The notes beneath the pieces were generated by a model that ran no database searches, had not been told where the DNA came from, and saw only the letters and a program-made list of their open reading frames with translations. This document shows positions 37,201-49,200 of a stretch of 64,000 nt of DNA, in pieces. The translations under genes were made by a program, and so were the position numbers. Each line of letters opens with the position of its first letter. Within the stretch, counting starts at the first letter, position 1. This stretch comes from Topomyia yanbarensis (taxonomy: Eukaryota > Arthropoda > Insecta > Diptera > Culicidae): contig NC_080670.1 in NCBI RefSeq assembly GCF_030247195.1, positions 210,540,546-210,604,545 on the forward strand, in the 5' to 3' direction.

Positions 37201-40200
37201 CCTCAAGATAATATATAGACGGATGGAAACAATTATACGAGCGTTGTCATCGCCTGTCATCAAAAACCTATACACTGTGATCCACTTCGCGCTCAGAATA
37301 GAGAATCTAGTTGCAACTGTACAATCCTGCGAGAAAGTGGGATTTTTGCACAATGCTTCCTGTGGTACGAGTTGGTGAAAGGCTGCCACCGGCGTTTAAG
37401 CTGGACTTGCTAAGAAACTACCGGAGCAACCCTACTACAAATTTTCTGAACTTCAGTATGTGGCTACGCATCGTCGCTGAGGACACCAGTACCGTTTCTT
37501 TCTTGACAATCGGCGATAATCGACGCAGAGTAGAGCAAAGAAATAGATCTTCAAGCGTGCGGTACCGATGCCTGCTCGTACCTGTATCAACTTCTTCTAC
37601 TCGTCAAAGTATAGCATTTGTCGATGTCACCTGTGCTCCGTTCACCAAAGACAGTGCGAGATCCTATTCGGAATCGTACAGTTCTCTTTTATGGTCTTTT
37701 GTAGATGACGAATCGGAAGTCACGCTGATGGAGCAGAGCTTATCCGACGAGTACTTAGCCTGCAATGGACTGATGCCACTAACAGAACGGAAGATCTGAG
37801 CTTGATCTAATGCGACCACCCCTGGCTGCTACTTCGTTTTCGATCTGGACTATCTGAGGTTAGACAGGGAATCAGTAGATAATTATGCTTGGAAGTAGCG
37901 AAACATCTTTCAATGTGCAACTCCTGGTAATCCTAAAGTGTTTATTGATCAATACCGGCGCCGGCCAGGCCTGACCGTAGATCGCGGAAGGAAAAGGAAA
38001 GAATGTTAGTCTGATACTTGCTTTTGCTAGAGGCCTCCACAAGTATCACGGTAGGAGGATATTTCTTAGTGGGTATACGGGTCAGTCTATTTTCGCTACG
38101 ACGCCAAAGACCGACACCAAAGAGGTGACTCCACTATCTGGACTAGATATCGACCCATCAACTCATGGACCGGGGACCAACGGCTCTACTTCTCTTCCGA
38201 AGGACTACGTGATCACAAATTTTTTCACCTCAGAAAAATTTCAACAACCTCGGCTGGGATTAAACTCAGACAAGCTGAGATGGGTGGCGGTCACGCTTAC
38301 CACTGAACTACCGGCGCCGTCCGTACCTGAATCGTCCCTTTTTACACGATGAAGTGAACCATTATCGATCTCATTCTTTGCTCTGGCCAGAGCATCCCCA
38401 CAAACTCAAAGGAATCAATCCACCAACATCACTTGTAACGTTCACCAACACAATCCGAGACCCTATTTATAACAGTATGGTCATTTAGGGTCCATTAAAG
38501 AATCGGAAGTCTCGCTGGTGGAGAAAAACCCACAAAGTCTCTATGTCTGCAATGAACCGACGGCATTAATAAAACGGAAGATGTCTCGGAAAGTAAACTC
38601 CCAGATCTCAAGCATCACAAACTTCTCTAAGAAGCGCACAGAGTCGGAAATCTACAAATTCGGCCGTATGGGAGTTCTGGTGCCGGCATAGCATCGACAT
38701 CTGGTAGATCGGCCGGAGGAATCGTGTCAAGAAGTCAGCCCCCGATATCTCATCGGAGTAGATCACACCACCTAGGGTAACGCAATGAACTACTGCGAAG
38801 GCAAGTCGAACAAACCCATAGCTTTCAAGACTCGGTTAGAATGGATGATTCAAGGATTTTACTCCACCGCGAAGAATGGTGCCAGAGAAATTAATCATCA
38901 CATTGCTCGATGTTGTCTATGCAAAACCAAATAAGACGAGGAACTGCACGAGATCATGTAGCGGATCTTCTCGCTCGAAAGTAATACCGAACTAATTGCT
39001 GCTACACAACGACAACCAAAAAGTGAACGAGCTGCTGCAGTCATTGGCCATGAATATGCCGATATATGAACGGACGATACGAGTCCGGCCTTCTATGGCA
39101 ATACGATAACGTTAGGCTTCCGGACAGTAGGGCGATGGAAACATAGCTGAAACATTGATCTCAATAACTAACGACTATCTAGCCAAAGTCTATATCGAGG
39201 AACTGGAGACATTTCGCTACCGAGTTTCGAATCTTCCGATATTCTGGATGGTGAACTCTATCAAACCCGGCAAGACCAGACTCGTCTGACACGCGATCAC
39301 AACATCTTAAGGAGTTTTATTGAATTCCATACTCCTCAACGAACCAGATTAGCTGACTCCCTTATGTGGGTTCCGTGTGGCAGTATCCGGGGACATTCCT
39401 TACCGTACCAATCAGTCTAAGGCCGTAGTGTTCTTTGCTGTATCAAGAAGTTTTCTCCAGTACTCTCGGTTCACGGCTGTTTGTCATGAACCTTGCAAGG
39501 AACGAAGGCTCGTCAGGTCTTCCTCAAACTGGTCAAGTCTCCTTACACACTGTGCACCTCTCCTCCTTGTATCCGTCGGATTAGTTTCGACAACCATTTC
39601 TACTGGACTATCGTTGGTCATTATGACGACACTGCAGCCCCCCCCCCCACTTTTTGTTGTGCAAACGATGCGTGATATCAAGGTAACTGTTGCAGATCGT
39701 GATTCATACGCCGTCTCCATACTCTGTACTCCACCATAGATAAGATCGTTCATGGGGTAGTGTACTTTTTTGTTGACCGAAAGGTTTTTCGAAAACCAAA
39801 GTAAGCAAGACTAGCTGCTAGAATAAGTCTCTAAATTTCTCTGCTGGTGTGATTACCGGCGGTTACTAGTGAGCCCAAATACACGAACTAATCAATCACC
39901 TGTGAAAGCGATGTTGAACGGTGGACAAGGGATCCCATCACCGAAGCCCTTTTCGGTATTCGAAAGGACTCTAGAGTCTTTGATACTTGGAAGTAACACA
40001 TCACTATCGCTTTATTCAATCGTGTCAATTTGTCCGGAAGCTCGTATTCGTGCCTTATATGCCAGTGCTGATCTCCTTCGATTGTATTATGCGGCCCATA
40101 AACAGGTGATGAGAGGGTAGGTTGTATTCCCGACATTGCTGCATAACTTGGACGAACTCCCTTGCCAACAGTCATAGGCTGCGACAAAGAATTTGGGAGA

Positions 40201-43200
40201 GCATTGCCTACAATAGAATGACTCGGTAGTTACAGCAGTTCAGCCTATTCGCCTTTTTATAGAATGGACATGCGATCCTCTGGTAAAATCTCATTCTCCC
40301 AGATCTTCGAAATTACTCAGTAGAGTACTCTAGCCACTGCCTTTTCTCCATGTCAGAGCAGTCCTCACGGCAGTTGATCATTGCCAGCGGTTTTATTATT
40401 CTTCAAGCGTTCGATCTTCTCCTGAATCTCAGGATTTGCCTGGGGTGCTGGTAATTTGTCGTCGACTGCGCGGGTCCCCAGGTTGATCCTTATGCTCCTC
40501 TCATCGTCTGCTACTTCGCCATTTAGATGTTCGTCATAATACTGCTTCCACCTATCGATCAACTCACACTCGTTCATGAGAAGGTTCCCATTAGCGCCTC
40601 CGCACATATCGGCTTTGTCCGAGCGTTTCACCTTCGCGAAGAATTTCTGTTTGTCATCAACGAGGTACAGCTACTTCATCCCCTAGTTATTCCGATCTTT
40701 CTTTAGGGGCTTTTTTCGTCGAAATACCGAGTTTTGTCTATTCCGGATTTTTCTGTATCGTTCCTCGTTCGCTTACGTAGGATTCTGCTTGTTCCCGCTG
40801 CATTCTTCATTTAACTAACTGTTGGCACTCCCCGTAAAACCAGTCATTTAGTTGTTTCGTAGCTCTCGTACCTAGTATGGCTTCAGAAGATTCTTATATT
40901 GCTGTCTCTAGCTGCTGCGCGTATTCCTCGGCTGCAAGATCGTCTCATAACTGCTCGATGTTATGCCTCGGTGATCGTGCTAGACGAGTGTTGTACACCG
41001 TCGACAGTTTTGAGCGCACGCAGACCGCTACTAGATAGTAGACCGAATCAATATTCGCACTACGGTAGATGCGACGATTTGTGGTGTCGAAGAAGAATTT
41101 TCCCGTCTATTAGAACGTGGTCGATTTGGTTCTCAGTTTGTTGATCGGAGGAAGGAAGCCTTCTGGATACCTTTGCAGGGGAAGAAGGTGCTTCGGAATA
41201 CCATTTTTCGAGACGGTGGTAAGTTCACGCATCATTGGCTGTTGGCATTTGTAACGGTGTGGAGATCACTGGTTTATACATTACGTTCCGGTCTATCTGG
41301 GTGCTAGTGTCGGCATTGACAAGCTTAATATCCCGTCACGGGTAGCTGTCATGGATACCCTCAATCTGCACATAAAACTCATTTTTCTCGTTCTCGGGTC
41401 TCGCTTCGTGGGGGCAATGCACGTCGAAGATGCTGTTGTTGAAGAGGCGGCCTTTGATCATCACCACACATATCCTTTCACCGATGACCTGCAACTTAAT
41501 TTAAAAAAAATCTTTCCCAGAACTATCAATTCTGTTCCCAGCTCGTTTGTTCTGGCAGCGCTCTGCTAGAATTCGTTCAGTGTCCACTTTTCCATACTTT
41601 CTGTACCGTCAAGCAAAGTTCCTGCAAAGCTAAGACTTCGAAGTTGCGAGTTTCTGCTCGTCGTGCAGGATTAGGTCGAAACCATCGAAACCAAGCGACT
41701 TTCAGTTCGAGGCTCTTAATCACCCATTGTAGTTCTTTTGTTTTCGTCGAGTGGGTCTATGCCGATTATTCCGATTAGTACAACTAGCGGATGGAGTGAA
41801 AGAGCTGGAGGCTTTGAGATGCGAAACTGGGTCTCGAATTGACCGGCAGTCGTTGCTGCATTAGATAGATAGGAAACCACGAAAGATTGGAGAAAGACAC
41901 CACCGGGAAAGTTCTTTGGATGTGGTGGGATACCTCCGCAGATTGTTTTGCGTACAGGCCATCTATCTTTCACGATTTTATCAATTGTCCAGAAAAAAGC
42001 TATCTCCAGAATGTGAGGTCTTACGCACATTGATGATGATTTTTTGATCCACTTGGCCTGATTACATGTTTCTCTGAATCCTTTAACAGAAATATGGAGT
42101 ACAATCATCGACTGGTCTGAGCAAATCCATGAGTCTTACGTTGAAAACTGGTTCAAATGGCAACGTGTTCTACTTTAAATGTCCGATTTTAAAACACCGC
42201 GATGTTTCCGGACCACGACGTCGGTAGAAGAAAGTAACCTCGTTCGTAAATGCTAGTGAGGTCGGATTTTCAGCAGTTGGCAACTTTTGCGTCCAAGAAA
42301 GAAACACATACACATTAGTTGGAACAAAAACTAGGTTGGCATCGCTGAAATTCCTGTCAGTACGCAGCAGTAAACTACGTCAATAAGACCAGATAACGGT
42401 GGTTGGATGTATTTTTTTCATGTTTTTGTTTATTTGGTAGAAAACAGAAGATTCACGACTCAGTTGTACTAAAGCGTTGAGCCGTGTCAAATAAACACGA
42501 AAAAATGAACTCTGTCAGAAAACCATGCGCTATCCATAGGCAACAGATGACCATCTAATATTGAATTTAGCTTTAAAACACTAACTTACCATATTCCTAC
42601 CCATTTGCACTAATCTTCTAGGAAAAGGGAGTTCCAAATGGTCCCCTTCACGGTAGTTCACTACGAGCTGCTGTGCAAATACATTGTTAATCAGCCTTAA
42701 TTTGAACTTTTCCGTTCGTTTTTCGTCCTTCCTTATCTTGAACATCTATTTTGATCGGAGGGTATTGATTTGAAAAACTCATATTAGTACGATCGACGAA
42801 AAAATTCTGAAGGTGCAAATCACAAGCTCCTGTTGCACGATAATCCAGAAACTGGCCATAAAACAAAAATCCTTGGATAAACTATATTATGGACAGATCT
42901 ACGACCATATACATAATAGCTTATGTTGTAAAGAAAGCAAGATATCTATTGAAATCAAAATTTGGTTTTATTAGGATGCATGGTTTCACATCTGAATAAC
43001 GGCAATTTATTAGTTTGTCACTTCAAATAATCATTATTTACTCTATTAACTGCTATAGATAGTCACATTAACAGCGATTTTCTTTCAAATTCAATCCCAT
43101 TTTTCATATCCATAAAGTGTGGCTGGTTTTCCGATAATCGATGACGCAAATATTGATTTTCTTTCAAATATATTTCAATTTTTTGAAACCATAAACTGTA

Positions 43201-46200
43201 ATTCACTTTAACTTACCTTTGACTAAGGAACTTTGTTGCAGGTGGTATATTAATGTTGATGGCTGTGTTAGAAAAATCCGCCTAAGACTTATTTTTTACT
43301 GCCTGTCAGGGAGCACACGAGTACAAAAAGAATCTTACTTAAATAAATGTTATAATGTTAACTTTTTTCCTTCTAACGACATTCAATTAACTAAAGATTA
43401 CAAAGCAGGGAAAGTTTTTAAAATTTAGAGCCGCAGCACTCATGTGAGGACAAGGATGTGAAATATACAGATCGGAAAATTAGAAGTGGCAGGGTTGTTG
43501 AGAACAGGCTTAACATCTTACACTAATCTTTTGTGTTCTGCTGGTAGGAATCGATTTTAGGTAGAGCTACTACGAATCGCTCAATTCTACCAACATATCA
43601 ACCATGACAACCATGATAAAAGGCAATGACAATAGCCTAATCAAAATCTACTCCGGCATTTGGAAAACACACAAAGGCAGTATTCAATGATACTGTGAAT
43701 CATCGAGAGGCTCCTAGTGATGATCTTGCATGACCTTTCTTTTGTCGGTTCACATTGTAAAGAGGGACAAGTCTCTCTTTGCCGTGAGACAGAGCAGTAC
43801 AGTGTTCGCAGATAGTATGAATTTCGAAAGGCATTGGTAGCTCTGATTGTAAAACTCAGAGGTATATTTGTGATCTCTGAACGAGAACTGTGAGCCCAAT
43901 AGTACTCCAACATCGTTTACGAAGCTGACTTGATCACATCTGACATCAATAGGATTTTTCCATCTGAATGAAAATGTCCACAAAATGTCTGCACTCTAAT
44001 GACCGTTTGTATCCAAAAGCGCCAGTTCTCAAACAGCTCGATCCGTTGTTGTTGCATAACCAAGTCGGAAACCTGATGAGAGAACATCGTTGAAAAATAT
44101 TACAAGCATTAACGGTCCCAGGTTGCTTCCTTGTGGAACACCTGAACTGCTGGTAGATCTGATCGATATAGGCCAAATTAAATTATGAATGGCCTGTCAA
44201 CTATGTATGTTACTAGCTAATGAGTAAATCGATTAATCGTTGCTTATGGTGCTCTACGCAGTCGAAAGATACCTGCGTCAATTTGCACTCTATTCTCAAT
44301 AGCTTGTATGCAGTGCGATGAAAAATCAGCGACATTCGTGTCTATTGACCTTCATTCTATCACATCTATGGGTACAGTTTGTAGCGTTTCATCTATCATG
44401 GAATAAGCTTTGAACACACTGTGGAAGGAGAAATGATTTGAAAAATAGATTACAAATCTTATCATGAGCATCAGCTGACTCTGTACCAAGGAACATAGTA
44501 TCTTCATAACCATCTAGGAACTTTTACCAGATATTTGAAATCGACTTCTACAAACATTTCACAAAAACATATGGAATCTCTACCCAAAGGAGTAGCTGAG
44601 CTTCAAGCGGCAGTTGACGACCTTGTAAATGGATTTTCTCGGAGAAAGAAGCCCTCGCAATGAAGTAAAAAATCGCGTAGATAAGATCCAGTAAGCGTAA
44701 ACTTTTTTATCTATGTAATGAAAATATAGAAAAGATCAACGGCTCAGTTAAGCTAACGCACGGAGTCTTGTAAAAAAAAACGAATTAAAATGATAATCAT
44801 CGGCGGATCTAGTCTCCAGAGTCAATGACAAGATATTATAGGATTCCGGCCGGCATCCTCTGCAAAGCCATAATTATTTTCCGCTATTCCTAAAGTTTCG
44901 TACTATTTTGCAAACCGGAGATTCTCCGGGCTTGGAATCATGAAACCAGATTAACGGTAGCTATGATGCATCTAACACCGCTCTTGATGCCGTGAAAACT
45001 TTCATAAAAGAGTACTGACACAATTGAAGCTCTGGCATTTTTGTCTTCCTTCCAACGGACGTTCATCTCTAGTGCCGACTTGAATTCTTCCATCATTTGC
45101 CAAAGTCCCTCTCTGGCAAAGAACATTTCCATTTGGAATATTATTACATTTTACTTACTCAATTTCGGAAATAGTTCACACAAATTTAAACTGAAATTTT
45201 CTGATATTCTAGTATTCAGTTGGACATGCAGAAATGCAGAAAAACCGAATTATATGGCAACAGGACATATGTCACAACAATATCCAATTTTGTTCTAGTT
45301 ATTGTAACGCGGTAACAACAACTTGTGAATAGTTAGAGCAAAATCCATAGTGAACATTTGTTATGACGTGTGTCCTGTTGCCTCGTCTGCGGACAGCTTA
45401 CATCACCGTAGCAAAATTTTGGCAGATCGAGTCGCTGCTATTTGAACTATGTACATAGTAGGCTGCATTTTTTTTACATCACCTTAGCAGCGTACAAACA
45501 ACAGTTCTGCAATGTTTTCTTCGCTGTTTACAACGACGACGACGACGCCGACGACCAAGGCCAAAGATTAAGGGATGCGATAAAATTCCCCCAGGCAGCA
45601 GATCTCGGCTTAACATTTTGACACAGCCTCGAATCCCTAGCCCGGCCCGGCCCATCCGGTGCAAAATTTCGAAACAAGTAAGATCACAGATAAGCGGTCA
45701 TCACAGCTGTACTGCTGTTTTAATCCTCGCGTTTTCGCAATCTCGGATGAGCACACAAAAATGGGATTTTCATGATGTAGGGAACCGGTCGGCAGTAGGC
45801 AGCTGTGAACTAATCAGGAATTTGATCTGATTACCGAATGGAAAATCAAAATCTCTTGTAGGTATTAAAATAAATTAATAATAAGTCGAATTCGTATACA
45901 AATTGCATTTCACAGCTGGTTCAAAATCCTGGTTCCGAATCAACCGAAGTCCAAAACCCCTTCGAATCGTCTAGAGCCTAGTTCAAGCACCCTCTCGCGG
46001 TGACGAGTGGAGCACGTATCGCTCTTGATAAGCACCATTGCGACATGTACCTTTTTCCCAACATTTACTCAGGAAAGGTGGCGCTTCAAGTCGCTTGTTA
46101 TCAGCCCCCACAGGACTGTAACGGGGCCGGGTGGCGACGACGGCTGACAATGGCAAACAACACATCGACCTTGGGAAGCGGTTGCATCCGACTTGCTGTT

Positions 46201-49200
46201 GCTACAATAGATCCGCCGCACGGATGATGCTGCGCATTGGATGTCGTCATACCGTACCAGCACCGCCCGCATCGTTAAGCAAGGCACACTCGGATCGGAT
46301 CCCTCTGTTGACAGTGTGAATATATTTTGGCATTTTGGCAAACACACGCATAATTAAAATGACTCGGTTCAAGCGTTCGGAAATGGGTATGACATCAGCA
46401 GCGCCATCAGAAGGGCAGTTTTGCAAAAAGGCAAACAGTGGGTGAATTAAAATAAAATATTTATCTTTTGACCGAAATCGCCTTTCGGGTTGTGGTTTGA
46501 ATTTTTTTTTTAAATTGTTGACCAAATTGAGCATTGCACTGTCAATGCCGCGCCGGTCGCTATCAATGGTCGGTGGCTGTTGCGTAAATTACCCATTCGG
46601 ATCCATTCAGCCTGTTGTTGGCTTGGGCGACGGATTGCGACTTACTTGCCTTCTATAGAGCCTCCGAGCTGTTGATATTTGGATAACTCTTGACCAACCA
46701 GCGCGCGGCAAGGATTGAGTTTGTCTCTCCGTCTTCTACGTACAGACCTTCGTCATAATTTTTTTTCACCCTCTACCCCCCCACAACAGGCGCACAAACT
46801 GTTGAACTTTGTCAGAAAAGAATTTAAATTGATGAAAATAAATTAAAGCGTCTGACAGCATCAAGAACGTAGCAGGCGAGTCGATCGGGTATATAAATAT
46901 GCTGGTAGCTTCTTCCTGGCGGCGCGGTGTTGTCATTTTTTTTTCTGCACCAGTTTTTTTGTTGTTGTGATTTTGATGTATTATTTTCACTCGTCAACTG
47001 TTGTTAAAAAGGCTGTGGGCTACGCGCGGACGGGTGCTTTGGATGTATCAGGTTTGGAAGCGAACGCGCGAAAGATGACAGCCCCGGGACTGTGTTGACA
47101 AGCGGGCCGGTTGGTGGACATCATCACCCTTCGTGTCGGTCGGACGGTCGTAAGCTAAGAGCGCAAAGAGAGAGGAAGAAGAAGGTGTGACAAAATGTTG
47201 AGCTCAAGTGACGAAATGCGACATTGCATAATAGGTCCCGGTTTCTTTTTTTTTCGGTGGGATGTGCCACAGTGGAAGGAGCAGTGTCCAGATTTCATTC
47301 AACTTTGGCTGGTGTGGCTGAAGTTCAAGTTGAATGCCTTAGGGGTTCTTCGAAAGATGGTCGACACGGGTTTAGTAGTTTACCGGTACTTTGGAAGTAT
47401 GGGTAAGCTATGGAAAACTGTTGACAAAAACTGTACAAGGAAGCTGTACGAACGAGCTCTGTTGAAGTGTAATGTCCAGATTCTGATGAGAAGAACACGA
47501 AACGAAAATATTCAATTTTGCTGCAGTTACATTTTTGGGTTACTCACAATATTTTAATCGATTCAGTAGAATTTTCGCTCCAATCCATCGCATCAAATCG
47601 ACCCATCCGGTGGCGTTTGCGTCACCTATGCGAATGATTCGCGCCCGGTAAACACCGCCCGTGGTTATCAGTGCGCTAGAATCGATGGTATTTTTAGCGC
47701 CGACTGTTGTCTGAACAGCGCGAATAAACTGACTCGGAGGAAGGCAACACAAAAAAAACAATCATCAACCCGTCGCCACAAATGTTTGCCAGCTGACCAA
47801 AAAGGCACGAACACAACCAACGTCGTGGCTCATCTCATCTCGTCCGCGCGCATCTTCCATCCGAACCGGGCCGGGGGAACGAGACGAGATGATAATAGTT
47901 ATGACGCTGGTTAATTCACGTAATCAGTCTCCCGTGTGATATTTACTATAGGCAATCGTGCCTGCCAAGATTACATTGAGTAACAAATTTTCATGTCCGC
48001 GCTTTCCTCTTCCCATTTCAGGTCCCGACATAGCACATGATCTCCCGCAGGCAGTGATGCCCGAAGAGGAAGAACGAAGCAAACGTAAGTATATCAACCC
48101 CGCAACAACAACAAAAAAACAGGTTCTCCGAACAACAGCAGTCAATTTTCGCTCTCATTTGTTTCGCAGATTTTGCCGCCCTCCTAACCGGTCGCACCTC
48201 GTCGATACTGAAACGGGACGACATGAAATCGATGTACTCGACCATCAATCCGTTGAACATTGTCGCTACCGGACGCTTCGCGTTCCACAAGAAGAACCTG
48301 TACTACAGCTTCTACATTTCGGAGAAAGCCCCCCGCCCTCGTTCGATACAGTTTGTCGACAGTCAGGGTAACATCCTGGAGGAACATCCCCTCGTAATCC
48401 CTGCCGAGGGACCCTTCAGCGTGTATCAGAATGCCACCGGAAAGATTTGCGGTGTCTGGCGTCGGGTACCTCGTGACTATCGACGATTGCTGCGCGACGA
48501 TATGATGAATGTTGTGTTGCTGTGGGGTGGAAAATATCAAGCTGAACTGGCAATCGCTGGACCTATTGGAAAGTATCCAGCCTTACCGCAGGAACTGTTT
48601 AGTTCATTGTTAGAACCGGCACCAGGAACCAATCCGGAACAGATGAATGGAGCCGGAGGTACGGCCATCGTTTCCACTAAAAGTGGCGTCACATCCTCCA
48701 TCTATCTAACGCTTGTGCTGAACGGAGTGTTTTCATCGGACGACATCGCGGATGTACCGCTAAATATTCGCTTGGAGATGCAGAATAAGGATCAGATTAT
48801 CCTGGAGGACGTCCAGCGTGTTAAGAAACCAGCCCATGATATTAACGTGATCGAAGTTTCGTCTCCACTTTCGGTGAACGATCTGAGATTGTTGACCAGA
48901 GGAAAGCTAACCGTGGTTGTCGAATCGAAACGTAAACCGGATGCGCTCCGCATTCAAGGCACCATTCAGACACGTGTGGCTTGTGAGGTATTCCAAACTC
49001 TACTAGCTTCCCACAATCCAGAGTCTCGCACCGATAGCAGCGGTTTAGCTTGGATGTACCTCAACAAGGAAGGCTCACTGCTGTACAACATCCAAACACA
49101 CAACCTTCACATGAACTACAATCCGGTCATTACACTGATCGATGACAGCGCTAAACGTAAGGCGGAAATCGAAAACCTGAGCTTCAACTCCGATCACGTA

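Larger units (their letters stand above)
37100..42390 (+). mobile_element. Decayed BEL/Pao LTR retrotransposon, interrupted by other elements
   Basis: Plus-strand pieces follow the order gag, protease, reverse transcriptase, RNase H of BEL/Pao elements. Gag is 37180-37480 (GILSTLKIIYRR, LRIENLVATVQSC, VGERLPPAFKLDLLRN). Protease is near 37690 (FVDDESEVTLMEQSLSDEY). The pre-RT linker is 38720-38970 (PRYLIGVDHTT, EGKSNKPIAFKTRLEW, REINHH). The start of RT is 39240-39410 (KPGKTRLV, LNSILLNEPD, VAVSGDIPYRTNQ). After the LINE insertion, the RT end/RNase H side is 41800-42390 (GGFEMRNWVSN, LVGTKTRLASLKFLS). The RT centre with its catalytic box is missing. Stops and frameshifts are numerous, and LTRs and integrase were not recognised. 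Long dead. Confidence 0.8.

Noticed and set aside
38285..38320. Possible tRNA-like gene end
   Set aside because: Only A- and B-box-like parts are present, followed by a ~280-bp non-tRNA body; part of a SINE.
41716..42108. 130-codon minus-strand frame
   Set aside because: Antisense to the BEL/Pao RT-RNase H remnant and the end of the truncated RTE.
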